Assembly: GCA_903840385.1 (NCBI GenBank)
Contig: CAIMFT010000181.1
Coordinates: forward strand, 1 to 64,000
Direction: 5' to 3'
DNA: 64,000 bases
DNA from: an uncultured Holophagaceae bacterium
GTDB lineage: Bacteria; Acidobacteriota; Holophagae; Holophagales; Holophagaceae
This document shows, in pieces, positions 7,449 through 15,537 of this stretch. The notes beneath the pieces were generated by a model. It was not told where the DNA came from. It saw nothing but the letters and a program-made list of their open reading frames with translations, and ran no database searches. The first letter of the stretch is position 1. The number at the start of each line of letters is the position of its first letter. Both the position numbers and the translations under genes were made by a program.

Positions 7449-8906
7449 TCAGCCCATGACGCAGTTTCGGCCCTCGGCCTTGGCCTGGTAGAGGGCCTGG
7501 TCGGCTCTGGCCAGCATGGCGTCGGCGCTGTCCTCGGGGCCCTCCCACTGGGCCAGACCGATGCTCAGGGTCACGCGGTCGCCCGGGGGCAGGCAGGGGT
7601 AGGGGTCCACGGTGACGTACTCGCGGAGCCGCTCGGCCAGGGCTCGGGCGCCGTCCAGGTCGGTCTGCGGACAGAAGGCCAGGAACTCCTCGCCGCCGAT
7701 GCGGCCCAGTTGATCGACCTTGCGGAGACCGAAGAGCATGCGCTGGGACATGATGCCCAGCACCTGATCCCCCGCCGGGTGTCCGTAGCGGTCGTTCACC
7801 GACTTGAAGTGGTCCAGGTCCAGCATCATGACTGAGAGCTGCTGGCCAAACCGCTCGCACTTGTCCAGCTCGATGGAGAGCATGTCCAGGACGTGCTTCC
7901 GGTTGTAGAGGCCGGTCAGGGGGTCCTGGATGGCCTGGTGGTAGAGGCGCAGGCGGGAGTCCTCCAGGCTCAGAAGGCGCCCCAGCTCCTCGGCGGCGAT
8001 CTCGAAGAGGCGCTCGAAGTCCTCGGCAGCCTGGCGCTCAGCGACAAAGGCCAGGGCACCGATGGCGGGATAGCCGGGGGTGGTGGCGGGCAGCACCCGC
8101 AGGACCGGGTTGCGCAGGCTCTTGCGGCGCTCGTCCTCGTCGGAGGCCGGGTGCCAGTGGCACTCAGGGGACAGGGAGAAGGGCCCACGCTCCCCCAGCT
8201 CCTGAAGCAGGGTGGCCCTGTCCTCCAGGCTGGCGGAGCTGCCGTGGACGCCGTGGCAGACCAGGCCCTCGTCCCCCTGGTAGGCCACCACGAGGGCACC
8301 CGGCAGGACCAGCTCCTGGAGCACCTCGATGAAGCCCTCGATGAGGCGCGAGGTGTCGTGGTCGGCGGTGTAGAGGCGGGCCAGGGAGTCCCGCAGGGCA
8401 GTCTCCACCAGGCGCTGCTCCAGGGCCTTGGCCAGCTGGAGCTGGATGGCCTCGACGGTGAAGCCCTCCTGGGCCAGCTTGGAGGGGATCCGGGGCACCC
8501 GGGGCGGGGGCGTCTGGGCGGCCAGTGTCTCAGTGACCTCCACCACGTGGTCCAGGTCCCGGCCCTTCACCAGGAAGCGGTCCGCCCCGCAGGTCTTGGC
8601 CCAGAAGCGGGCCAGACCCGTGCCCTGGGCGGTGAGGAGCAGCACCGGCAGGTGGCGGGTGGCGCGATCATCCTTCAGGAGGCGACAGAACTGGTAGCCA
8701 TCCAGCAGGGGCATGACGCAGTCGCTCACCACCACATCCGGCGACTCCGAGGCCAGCACAAGGAGTGCCTCGGCGCCGTTCTTTGCCTCCAGGGTCATGT
8801 GCCCATGCCGCTGGAAGAGGTGGCGCAGCAGGCTCAGCTGGATGGGATTGTCGTCCACCAGCAGTACCTGGAGCGCCTTGGGGGTCCTGGCGGCCGAGTT
8901 CGTCAT
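7449..8906 (-). CDS. Response regulator with GGDEF domain (diguanylate cyclase)
   Basis: Residues about 11-130 form a receiver domain: LLVDDNPIQLSLLRHLF with acidic Asp18/Asp19 and phospho-acceptor Asp62 in VVVSDCVMPLLDGYQF. A middle region (about 145-315) looks like a GAF-type sensor but is not clearly assignable. The C-terminal GGDEF domain (about 320-485) has an intact GGEEF active site (404-408) and an RxxD inhibitory site, RKVD, five residues before it, so the enzyme should make cyclic-di-GMP with product inhibition. I chose ATG 8906 because TGGAG precedes it; an ATG at 8915 is also possible. No partner histidine kinase is adjacent. It is divergent from the NFACT-like gene. Confidence 0.9.
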   Translation of the reverse strand: MTNSAARTPKALQVLLVDDNPIQLSLLRHLFQRHGHMTLEAKNGAEALLVLASESPDVVVSDCVMPLLDGYQFCRLLKDDRATRHLPVLLLTAQGTGLARFWAKTCGADRFLVKGRDLDHVVEVTETLAAQTPPPRVPRIPSKLAQEGFTVEAIQLQLAKALEQRLVETALRDSLARLYTADHDTSRLIEGFIEVLQELVLPGALVVAYQGDEGLVCHGVHGSSASLEDRATLLQELGERGPFSLSPECHWHPASDEDERRKSLRNPVLRVLPATTPGYPAIGALAFVAERQAAEDFERLFEIAAEELGRLLSLEDSRLRLYHQAIQDPLTGLYNRKHVLDMLSIELDKCERFGQQLSVMMLDLDHFKSVNDRYGHPAGDQVLGIMSQRMLFGLRKVDQLGRIGGEEFLAFCPQTDLDGARALAERLREYVTVDPYPCLPPGDRVTLSIGLAQWEGPEDSADAMLARADQALYQAKAEGRNCVMG

Positions 8907-9062
8907 AGACTCCATCTATCGAGATCTGGAGGGGTAAGCATGAGCATGGCCCTATTGGTATGGTGACAGCATTCAGCAACGATAGCGGAGAGAGGCCCCC
9001 AGCATGACCGGAGATCAGAAAAAAACAAGATTGGCCCGAACCCTCCGGAAGGCCCGGTAGGC

Positions 9063-10511
9063 GTGGACGGACCCCTGCTCCTGGCGCTGTCCAGACTTTG
9101 GTTGCGCGAGCGGAGCGACGTTCCGCTGGACGGCGCCTGGGCCTCGGGCCGGGCCCTGGGCCTCCGCTGGGCCGGACGCAAGGGGGCTGAAGCCTGGGTT
9201 CTTTTGCTGCAGCCCAAGGCTGAGCTGTGGCTGCTGGGAACCGAGCACCCGGCTTGGCTGCAGCTGCAGGCAGAGGCCCCGAAGGACAGCGGCAAGCTCT
9301 GGGGTCCGTGGCTCCAGGGCGCACGCCTCCGGGCGGTGGAAGGCGACCCGCGGGAGCGCTGGCTGGGCCTCGTGTTCCAGCGGCGGGCCATCACCGGGCG
9401 GGCCGAGACCCTGCGCATCGCCTACCAGGCCATTCCTGGCCGGGCCGGTATCCGCGTGGATGGCCTGCTGGACACCCAGGTGCCGCGGCTGGGCCTGGGC
9501 AGCCCCTTTCCAGCGACCCCGCCGGAACCCACGTTCGACCCGCCACCCCTCCTCCGCTGGCGGGAGCGCTGGGGCGCCGCCCTGGACGCCGCCCTTGCGG
9601 GCCTGGAGCCTGAGGTGCTGGAGGGCGAGGGCGACCTGCTGGCCCGCCACCGCGCCTGGTCCGAGACCCGCGCCGAGGCCCTGGTGCTGGGACCCTCCCG
9701 GGCCGCGGCGGAGCGGCGCCTGCAGGTGGAGTCGGCCCGCCTGGAGCGGCTGGCCCAGGCCCTGGCGCGGGACCGCGCCCGGCACGGTGCGCTGCTGACC
9801 CTAAAGGCGCAGGCGGCCCGAGTTTCGGCCGAGCTGTATCGGCTGAAGGGGGTCACGGGCGAGGTGGTGTTCCTGGACGGCTCCACCCTCAAGCTGCCGG
9901 AAGGCAAGTCGGCCGAGTTCGCCGTCCAGGAGTGGTTCAAGGCTGCCAAGAAGGCCGAGCGGGGTCTGGCGCGGGTGGCGGAGCTGGAGGGTGAGCTGCG
10001 GCGGGAGCGGGCGGCCTGGGTCCTGCGGCAGGCGGAGCCCACCCTGGCCCTTGCGCCAGGGGTGCCCCCTGCGCGACAAGGGAAGGCGAAGGCTGCGGAC
10101 CAGGGGAAGGGGGCCAAGCGGATGGAGGCGGGCGGCAAGCGCAAGGATGGCAAGGGCCTGGCCTTCCGCAGCGTCATGGTGGACGGCTTCGAGGTGCTCA
10201 TCGGCAAGGGTGACGCCGAGAACGATCAGCTCACCTTCAAGGTGGCCGACAATCTGGACATGTGGTTTCACGTGGCCAGTGTGCCCGGCAGCCACGTGGT
10301 GATCCGCAATCCCGACAAGCTGAGCGAGCTGCCCCGCCACGTGCTGGAGCGCGCCGCCGAGCTGGCCGCCTTCCACAGCAAGGCCCGGGACGGCGGGAAA
10401 GTGGAAGTGCACATGGCCCGCATCGCCGACATCAGCAAGCCCCGGGGCTTTGCGCCGGGGAAGGTGATCCTCAAGAAGTGGGTGGGGATTCGGGTGTACC
10501 CCAAGCCGTGA
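9063..10511 (+). CDS. RqcH/NEMF-like NFACT protein (ribosome quality control)
   Basis: The C-terminal part (about 365-482) is a clear NFACT-R/DUF814 domain: DGFEVLIGKGDAENDQLTF, DMWFHVASVPGSHVVIRNP and FAPGKVILKKWVGIRV. Before it lies a long helical, probably coiled-coil region (about 215-320). RqcH binds the peptidyl-tRNA-blocked 50S subunit and adds alanine tails to stalled chains. At 482 residues it is shorter than typical RqcH (about 570), mainly in the NFACT-N part, whose Asp-Arg tRNA-contact motif is not obvious here (GDPRERWLGL may correspond). Translation starts at GTG 9063, preceded by GGAAGG. The Ala-tailing activity is an inference from the family. Confidence 0.8.
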   Translation: MDGPLLLALSRLWLRERSDVPLDGAWASGRALGLRWAGRKGAEAWVLLLQPKAELWLLGTEHPAWLQLQAEAPKDSGKLWGPWLQGARLRAVEGDPRERWLGLVFQRRAITGRAETLRIAYQAIPGRAGIRVDGLLDTQVPRLGLGSPFPATPPEPTFDPPPLLRWRERWGAALDAALAGLEPEVLEGEGDLLARHRAWSETRAEALVLGPSRAAAERRLQVESARLERLAQALARDRARHGALLTLKAQAARVSAELYRLKGVTGEVVFLDGSTLKLPEGKSAEFAVQEWFKAAKKAERGLARVAELEGELRRERAAWVLRQAEPTLALAPGVPPARQGKAKAADQGKGAKRMEAGGKRKDGKGLAFRSVMVDGFEVLIGKGDAENDQLTFKVADNLDMWFHVASVPGSHVVIRNPDKLSELPRHVLERAAELAAFHSKARDGGKVEVHMARIADISKPRGFAPGKVILKKWVGIRVYPKP

Positions 10512-10595
10512 GTGATTTCCTTGAAAAAAAATGAAGAAATATAAGCTGAGGGGAGGGAGGAGCAGAGGAAAGCGGAGGCTTCTGGGCCAATCGCC

Positions 10596-10670
10596 TTATC
10601 CCCTGCATCCCCTTCATCCCTGTTTCAAACTGCTTTTTTTGACGGGGATCAAAGGGATGGACGGGGATAA
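10596..10670. repeat. Inverted repeat of CATCCCC-type units
   Basis: The left arm (10596-10625) carries ATCCCC units about nine bases apart, and the right arm (10641-10670) carries GGGGAT units as their imperfect reverse complement, around a loop ending in a run of seven T. It is in the 474-base gap between the NFACT-like gene and a small membrane protein gene. Its layout matches the other inverted tandem elements of the window although the unit sequence is different. Confidence 0.7.
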
Positions 10671-10704
10671 CTGAAGCCTGGGTTTTGGGTCGGGGTGGAC
10701 CTGG

Positions 10705-10872
10705 GCATGGGCTCCATCTCGGGGCGTCGCGGCGGCGCCTTTTGGGGGGCGCGGCCGTGACACCCCGGGATGACTTCCGGCATCGCCGGAAGCCGCCGCA
10801 GGCGGGGCCCTGCCAGATGGGTCGGCGCCCCTCTGCGCTCTCTGTGTTCTCTGCGGTTGGCGGTTCTTTTTT
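10705..10872 (-). repeat. Composite element: 127-bp core plus CTCTGYGYT nonamer arm
   Basis: Read on the minus strand, 10831 to 10705 is a GC-rich core that starts GGGGCGCCGACCCATC, contains the hairpin CTTCCGGCGATGCCGGAAG, and ends GAGATGGAGCCCATGC. A clearly homologous copy lies at 22341-22467, so this is a dispersed repeat. On the plus strand the core is followed by three 9-base units (CTCTGCGCT, CTCTGTGTT, CTCTGCGGT) and a T-run ending at 10872. No coding sequence is recognised in this gap. Confidence 0.8.
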
Positions 10873-10985
10873 CTCGGGCGCCCGTATGAACCAAAAATAA
10901 GCACTGGTGTCCAGATTTATGCGCGCCGCTTCGGGGGCCGCTTCTGCTTTCCTTGGCCCACACCCCGACTCACCAGGAGGCACCC

Positions 10986-11183
10986 ATGGGTAACCTCAGA
11001 ATGATGGAAGTGATACTGCTCTTGTCCCTGTTCGGCCTCTGGATCCCGCCCGTGGCCATGATCATCAAGAAGGCAGGGCATTCGCCCTTCTGGGCTCTCC
11101 TCGGGCTGATCCCTGGCGTCAACCTCGTGGCCCTCTATGTCTTCGCCTTCACGCAGTGGCCGTCGCAAAAAAGCAGCGGCTAG
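10986..11183 (+). CDS. Small two-helix membrane protein
   Basis: A 65-residue protein with two hydrophobic segments: EVILLLSLFGLWIPPVAMII (about 8-27) and FWALLGLIPGVNLVALYVFA (about 37-56). The pattern of two helices with a Gly/Pro-rich turn (GLIPGVNLVALY) is common among small conserved inner-membrane proteins of unknown function. ATG 10986 is chosen because a strong AGGAGG stands seven bases upstream; an earlier in-frame ATG at 10953 lacks one. The gene stands alone after a repeat-containing gap, with another small membrane protein gene 80 bases downstream. No function can be assigned. Confidence 0.65.
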   Translation: MGNLRMMEVILLLSLFGLWIPPVAMIIKKAGHSPFWALLGLIPGVNLVALYVFAFTQWPSQKSSG

Positions 11184-11262
11184 GCTGCCACTGGGCCACG
11201 CGATTTCAGCCTGCGGAATCGAATCTCAAAGCCATAGCTGTTGTCCGAAGAGGGGGTACAGC

Positions 11263-11439
11263 ATGATCCCAGAATTTCTGAGGAACCCACCTCCCAGCAC
11301 CAAGCGCCTGATGAAGGTCTCCTTCTTCGCAGGGCTCGTCTGCGGCATCATCTGCGGCGCTCTTTACTACTACAGAGTTCTGCGGAACAAACCACCCATG
11401 CAGCAGACCCAAGTGCTCCACCCACCGACCTGGTGTTGA
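11263..11439 (+). CDS. Small single-helix membrane protein
   Basis: A 58-residue reading frame starts at ATG 11263 after AGGGGG. It has a basic, proline-containing N-terminus (PPPSTKRLMK), one hydrophobic helix FFAGLVCGIICGALYYY (about 22-38) with two cysteines, and a short polar tail. It is probably a single-pass inner-membrane protein. The sequence is not recognised. Its start signal and hydrophobic profile support it, but it is short and conservation could not be tested. It converges on the SPOR gene. Confidence 0.45.
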   Translation: MIPEFLRNPPPSTKRLMKVSFFAGLVCGIICGALYYYRVLRNKPPMQQTQVLHPPTWC

Positions 11440-11523
11440 CGGGGAAAAGTGTGGGATGGAGCAATGCCCATCTGTGCAATCGGCGTCATCTGCGGTTCCG
11501 CTTTTGATCTTGAAAAGCCGGAG

Positions 11524-12054
11524 CTACTCCACCTTCACCGGGCTACTCTTGACGCCGGCTTTCTTCAGCTTTTCGGCGTTCTTGTCCATGACAGCGCGCT
11601 CGGCGGGGGTGGTGAGGCGCACCTTCCACTGGCCCTTTTCTTTCAGGGTGGCGGTGGGGAAGCCGGCAGCCTTGGCTTTGGCGGCCACCCGCTTGGCTTC
11701 GCCGGCGTCGGTGGTGGCGATGAGCTGCAGGGTCCAGGACTCCGGTGCCGGCGGCTTCTCCGCCGGCTTGGCCTCGGCCTTGGGCTCCTCCTTGGCCGGG
11801 GCGGCATCCACCTTCGCGGCGGGCACCAGCTTGTCCGGGCCTTCGCCCTCGAAGATCTTCAGCTGATCCAGGAGCGGCTCCGGCAGGTCCTTCAGCTCTT
11901 CCTCCACCCCTCGGTGGGCCGGCCCGCGCAAGGAGGCGCTGTTCTTGCCGATCTGGATGCCCAGCACGAAGGCCAGGGTCAAGGCGCCCACGCCAAGGCC
12001 CGCCACCCAGAGGATGTGCTGGCCGCTGACGCTGATCTGGTCCCGGTGGTTCAT
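11524..12054 (-). CDS. Membrane-anchored SPOR-domain protein
   Basis: A 176-residue protein with a short cytoplasmic N-terminus, one transmembrane helix (HILWVAGLGVGALTLAFVLG, 13-32), an Ala/Glu/Lys/Pro-rich periplasmic linker (about 75-105) and a C-terminal SPOR domain (SWTLQLIATTDAGEAKRVA onward). SPOR domains bind denuded septal peptidoglycan and mark division-site proteins. The start codon overlaps the stop of the preceding ketosynthase-like gene by four bases (ATGA), so it is the last gene of the ACP/FabZ/KS operon. Its link to that pathway is unexplained and may be simple transcriptional hitch-hiking. Confidence 0.85.
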   Translation of the reverse strand: MNHRDQISVSGQHILWVAGLGVGALTLAFVLGIQIGKNSASLRGPAHRGVEEELKDLPEPLLDQLKIFEGEGPDKLVPAAKVDAAPAKEEPKAEAKPAEKPPAPESWTLQLIATTDAGEAKRVAAKAKAAGFPTATLKEKGQWKVRLTTPAERAVMDKNAEKLKKAGVKSSPVKVE

Positions 12055-13133
12055 GGTGTTTCCAGACTAGCGGCTTCCAGCAGCGCCGCGAACTGCGCAC
12101 CGGAGGAGGCGGGGGCGGTGACCAGGGTGCGCCCCCCCTGGCGGAGCAGGGCCGCCGCCAGCAGCTGGCCTCCGGACCCGGCGAACTCGCCCCAGAGCAG
12201 CTTGGGGTGGACGGCCCGGGGCCAGTGCGGGTGCTGGGCTGCCAGCGCCGCCTCGGGGACATCCAGGCGGGGCAGCCCGCTGGCGCCGCCGACGCGGTGC
12301 TCCGGCGTGGCGCCTCCCAGGGCTGCCACTGCTGCCATCAGGGCGCGGCTGCGGGCCTCGACGGAAGGCTCGGCCGCCGAGCGGGAGGCCAGGCCCCACA
12401 GGGTGGCCCGCGGGCGGGCACCCCGGGCGGCGGCGTCTGAGGCCCGCTCCAGCAGGAAGGCCTGGGCGCCCTCCCCGGGCAGGAAGCCCCGGCCGGAGCC
12501 GGCCTCGGGCAGGCCGTGCCGGTCCAGCATCCGAGTGCCTCGGCAGAGGTCCAGCAGGAGGGGGAAGAGGCCATCGGCGCCGAGCACCAGGGCGGCCTCA
12601 ACCTGGCCGCTGTGGAGCCAGCGGGCGGCCTGCTCCAGGGCCGTGAAAGCGGCGTTCTCCCGGTCCACGAAGGTGGCACTGGGGCCCTTGAGGCCGAAGG
12701 CCAGGGCCAGGTGGCCGCTCGCCGCGTTGGCCACGGTGTTGGGGAAGACCATGGGCGAGGCGCCCTCGGGTCCGCGCTGCAGGTAGGGGCGCATGAAGGC
12801 CTCGCTGGCCTCGCTGCCCCCGCTCATGGTGCCCACGCACACGGCCACCCGCTCGCCGCTGCTTCGGGTGTCCAGGCCCGCATCCTCGAAGGCCCTGTGG
12901 GCGGCGACCCAGGCGAAGCGGGAGAGGCGGTCCAGGCGGCGCAGCTGCATGGGGGGGATGATGCCCGCAGGGGCGAAGGCGGTGCAGGCGGCGCCCCGGC
13001 CCATGCCCAGGGCCTCCGGCAGGTCGGCGAAGCAGGCCCGCTCTGCGGCCAGGCTGGCCCGGGCGGCGTCGAGGCCGTCGCCGCAGGGGAGCACCAGCCC
13101 CAGGCCGGTGATGACGAGCCTGGTCTCGCTCAT
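12051..13133 (-). CDS. Ketosynthase-like protein without active-site Cys (KS-beta / chain-length-factor type)
   Basis: The 360-residue protein has the thiolase-fold framework of beta-ketoacyl-ACP synthases: LVITGLGLVLPCGDG at the N-terminus and a GPSATF segment (150-155) where KS enzymes place their nucleophile. At the expected TACSSS position it reads VDREN (156-160), so the Cys is absent. The C-terminal GHTxGAAG region is replaced by GEFAGSGG, so a catalytic His is lost as well. This is what is seen in chain-length factors, which pair with an active KS. It overlaps the active KS gene by four bases, consistent with a heterodimer. It could instead be a decayed KS, but its intact frame and operon place argue for function. 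Confidence 0.8.
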   Translation of the reverse strand: MSETRLVITGLGLVLPCGDGLDAARASLAAERACFADLPEALGMGRGAACTAFAPAGIIPPMQLRRLDRLSRFAWVAAHRAFEDAGLDTRSSGERVAVCVGTMSGGSEASEAFMRPYLQRGPEGASPMVFPNTVANAASGHLALAFGLKGPSATFVDRENAAFTALEQAARWLHSGQVEAALVLGADGLFPLLLDLCRGTRMLDRHGLPEAGSGRGFLPGEGAQAFLLERASDAAARGARPRATLWGLASRSAAEPSVEARSRALMAAVAALGGATPEHRVGGASGLPRLDVPEAALAAQHPHWPRAVHPKLLWGEFAGSGGQLLAAALLRQGGRTLVTAPASSGAQFAALLEAASLETP

Positions 13134-14314
13134 CGGCCCTCCCAGCGGCGCAGGGCCAGGCTCACGTTGTTACCGCCAAATGCGAAGGCATTCACCAAGG
13201 CGGCTCGGATTTGCCGCTCCCGCGCCACCCGCGCAGTGCAGTCCAGGTCGCAGGCGGGGTCCGGGTCTTCCAGGCGCAGGGTGGGGCTCACCACCTGGTC
13301 CCGCAGGGCCAGGATGGCGGCGGCGGCCCCGAAGGCCCCGGCGGCGCCCAGGGTGTGGCCGAACTGGCTCTTGGTGCTGGTGACCGAGACGGAATCGGCA
13401 GCCGTCCCCAGGGCCCGGCGGATGGCCAGGCACTCGGCGCCGTCGTTGGCGGGGGTGGCGGTGCCGTGGGCGGACACCAGATCCACAGAGGCCGGGTCCA
13501 GCCCACCCAGCCGCAGGGCCATGGTGAGGGCCCGGGCCGCCCCCTCGCCCTCGGGGTGGGGGGCGGTGGGGTGGTGGGCGTCCATGCTGGCACCGTAGCC
13601 CAGCACCTCGGCGAAGATGGTGGCCCCTCGGGCCCGGGCCAGGTCCAGGGGCTCCAGCAGCACCTGCACGGCGCCCTCGCCCAGGTTCAGGCCGGCCCGG
13701 TCCCGGCTGAAGGGGCGGCACTTCTTGGGGTCCACGGCCTTCAGGCAGGAGAACCCGGCGTAGGTGGTGCGGCAGAGGCTCTCGGCCCCGCCCGCCACGG
13801 CCAGATCCAGCTCACCGGCGGCCAGGCGCTCGTAGGCCTGGCCCAGGGCCAGCAGGCTGGAGGAGCAGGCGTTCATCACGGTGCTCCGGGGGCCCTCGGC
13901 GCCCAGGCGGCGGGCCAGGGCGTCCGTGACCGTGCAGGGACTCTGGTAGGCAGCCTCCGCGGCCCGCCCCCGGCGCCCGGCCAAGCGCTCGGTCAGGTAG
14001 GCCTCGGCCACGGGCAGGCCGCTGGTGCCGGCCCCCTGGAACACGCCGAGGCGACCTGGGTCCCCGCCAGGGTGGAAGCCGTCCAGGGCCTCCACCAGGG
14101 CGAGCAGGGCCATGCGCTCGCAGAGGGTCTGGTGGCGCCTGGCATCCAGAGGCACCTGGCCGGCCATCTGGGCGGGCTCCAGGGGCAGGTCCAGGCGGGT
14201 GAGGGGACCCAGGCCGTCCCGGCCCGCCAGCATGGCGGCCCAGGTTCCTTCCCGGTCCGGGGCCAGGGAGGAGACCACCCCGAGGCCCGTGACCACGACC
14301 CGGCGGCCGGTCAT
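13130..14314 (-). CDS. Beta-ketoacyl-ACP synthase (KS-alpha, FabF-like)
   Basis: A 394-residue FabF-type condensing enzyme with a full catalytic set: Cys150 in VMNACSSSL, His283 in SAHGTAT, Lys315 and His320 in TSTKSQFGHTLGAAG, and the C-terminal NAFAFGGNN. It would extend an ACP-bound acyl chain with malonyl-ACP. It overlaps the FabZ-like gene upstream and the KS-beta gene downstream by four bases each (ATGA), so the three are translationally coupled. Because a catalytically dead partner is encoded next to it, this KS more likely serves a specialised polyene or fatty-acyl product than bulk fatty-acid synthesis. The product is unknown. Confidence 0.88.
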   Translation of the reverse strand: MTGRRVVVTGLGVVSSLAPDREGTWAAMLAGRDGLGPLTRLDLPLEPAQMAGQVPLDARRHQTLCERMALLALVEALDGFHPGGDPGRLGVFQGAGTSGLPVAEAYLTERLAGRRGRAAEAAYQSPCTVTDALARRLGAEGPRSTVMNACSSSLLALGQAYERLAAGELDLAVAGGAESLCRTTYAGFSCLKAVDPKKCRPFSRDRAGLNLGEGAVQVLLEPLDLARARGATIFAEVLGYGASMDAHHPTAPHPEGEGAARALTMALRLGGLDPASVDLVSAHGTATPANDGAECLAIRRALGTAADSVSVTSTKSQFGHTLGAAGAFGAAAAILALRDQVVSPTLRLEDPDPACDLDCTARVARERQIRAALVNAFAFGGNNVSLALRRWEGR

Positions 14315-14718
14315 AGGCGCTTCACCAGGAGGCTGGCGGTGCAGACCTCCTGCCCTTCGCAGGTGATGGTGCCTGCCAGCTTCATGAGGCCGCCGAAGGC
14401 CCCGGCCAGGCGGACCTCCAGGCGCAGGCGGTCCCCCGGGAAGGCGGGGGTGCGGAAGCGGGCGTCCTGGATCCCGGCCAGGAAGATGCCAGCCCCATGG
14501 AGGGATTCCGCCTCCAGGAAGCCGCCAGCCTGGGCCAGCATCTCCACCAGCAGGGCCCCGGGCACCAGGGGCCGGTCGGGGAAGTGCCCCTGGAGGTAGG
14601 GCTCGCCGGCAGTGACCAGCTTCTCGGCCACCACCCGCTGACCAGGCTCCCGCTCGAGGATCCGGTCCACCAGCAGGAAGGGGTAGCGGTGCGGCAGGTG
14701 GGCCGGGATCTCAGCCAT
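14311..14718 (-). CDS. FabZ-like 3-hydroxyacyl-ACP dehydratase
   Basis: A 135-residue hot-dog fold protein. LPHRYPFLLVDRI (8-20) and GHFPDRPLVPGALLVEMLAQAGG (from residue 44) are the FabZ signatures, with the catalytic His of GHFP and Glu of VEMLAQ both present. It would dehydrate 3-hydroxyacyl-ACP to enoyl-ACP. It begins five bases after the ACP gene and overlaps the KS gene by four bases. There is no ketoreductase or enoyl reductase in the operon, so either housekeeping FabG supplies ketoreduction or double bonds are kept. FabZ of primary metabolism is the alternative, but it is usually linked to lpx genes, absent here. Confidence 0.88.
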   Translation of the reverse strand: MAEIPAHLPHRYPFLLVDRILEREPGQRVVAEKLVTAGEPYLQGHFPDRPLVPGALLVEMLAQAGGFLEAESLHGAGIFLAGIQDARFRTPAFPGDRLRLEVRLAGAFGGLMKLAGTITCEGQEVCTASLLVKRL

Positions 14719-14723
14719 CTGAG

Positions 14724-14981
14724 TCAGGCCTTGGCATGCTCGGCGATGAAGTCCGTGAGGGCCTGCACGGACTTGAAGGCCTGGAGCCCGGCGGCCTCGT
14801 CCTCGATCTTGACCCCGAAGACCTGCTCGATGCCCAGCACCAGCTCCAGGGCGTCGATGGAGTCCAGGCCCAGGCCGTCGCCGAAGAGGGGGGCGGCATC
14901 GTCGATCTGGTCCGGGGTCATCCCCTCGAGCTTGAGCCGCTCGATGATCATGTGCTTCACACGCAGCTTGAGGTCGCTCAT
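14724..14981 (-). CDS. Acyl carrier protein
   Basis: An 85-residue acidic carrier protein. The phosphopantetheine attachment Ser is in GLGLDSIDALELV (about 36-48), and the protein continues LGIEQVFGVKIED as in ACPs. The DSIDALEL version of the motif, rather than DSLDTVEL of primary AcpP, is common in carriers of specialised type II systems such as aryl polyene clusters. It is the first gene of the ACP-FabZ-KS-KSbeta-SPOR operon and diverges from nuoA. A TAGAAT candidate -10 lies about 30 bases upstream on the minus strand. Confidence 0.9.
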   Translation of the reverse strand: MSDLKLRVKHMIIERLKLEGMTPDQIDDAAPLFGDGLGLDSIDALELVLGIEQVFGVKIEDEAAGLQAFKSVQALTDFIAEHAKA

Positions 14982-15155
14982 GGGTTTCCCGTCAGGAGGC
15001 TGGAGACTTGATTCTAGGTGGGGTGGGGGCCAATGGGAATGGCGGGTCTGCCCCGGACCCGCTCGGAACCCCGGTGCCTTGTGATCTTGGCCCGGCCAAA
15101 GGCCTCCAAAGGACGCTAAGCTGGATCCTCGCGGAATCCTCCGCCCGAGAGCGCC

Positions 15156-15536
15156 ATGGCCCATCCCGCATCGCCCTTCCTGTCGGTCCTGATCCTGATG
15201 ATGGTCGCCGCCGTGACGGCCCTGGCCATCTTGATCCTGTCGGGCAAGGTGCTGACCGCGTTCAAGCCCTCCAATGCCCAGGCGGCCAAGCTGCGTCCCT
15301 ACGAGTGCGGCGTGCCGTCCCTGCAGGATGGGGCCCGGCGGAAGTACTCGGTGAAGTTCTACCTCACCGCCATGCTCTTCATCCTGTTCGACGTGGAAGC
15401 CGCCTTCCTGCTGCCCTGGGCTGTGACCTTCAAGCAGCACCCTGAGACCTTCGCCGTCATGCTGAGCTTCATGGCCACCCTGCTGGTGGGCTTCGTGTAC
15501 GCCTGGGGCAAGGGCGCCTTCGAGTGGGAGCGCTGA
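15156..15536 (+). CDS. nuoA: NADH-quinone oxidoreductase subunit A
   Basis: NuoA is a small membrane subunit of NDH-1 (complex I) at the junction between the peripheral and membrane arms. The 126-residue protein has three helices and the conserved loop motif RPYECGVPSLQDGARRKYSVKFY (starting near residue 47), including the ECG cysteine of the quinone-site loop. The helix LFILFDVEAAFLLPWA carries conserved acidic residues. It starts the operon nuoABCD, one base before nuoB. The ribosome binding site is weak (CCGAGAGCGCC). Confidence 0.95.
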   Translation: MAHPASPFLSVLILMMVAAVTALAILILSGKVLTAFKPSNAQAAKLRPYECGVPSLQDGARRKYSVKFYLTAMLFILFDVEAAFLLPWAVTFKQHPETFAVMLSFMATLLVGFVYAWGKGAFEWER

Positions 15537-15537
15537 G

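Noticed and set aside
10471-10983. 170-codon minus-strand frame between the NFACT-like and small membrane protein genes
   Set aside because: Made of repeat elements; no start signal, proline/arginine-rich.
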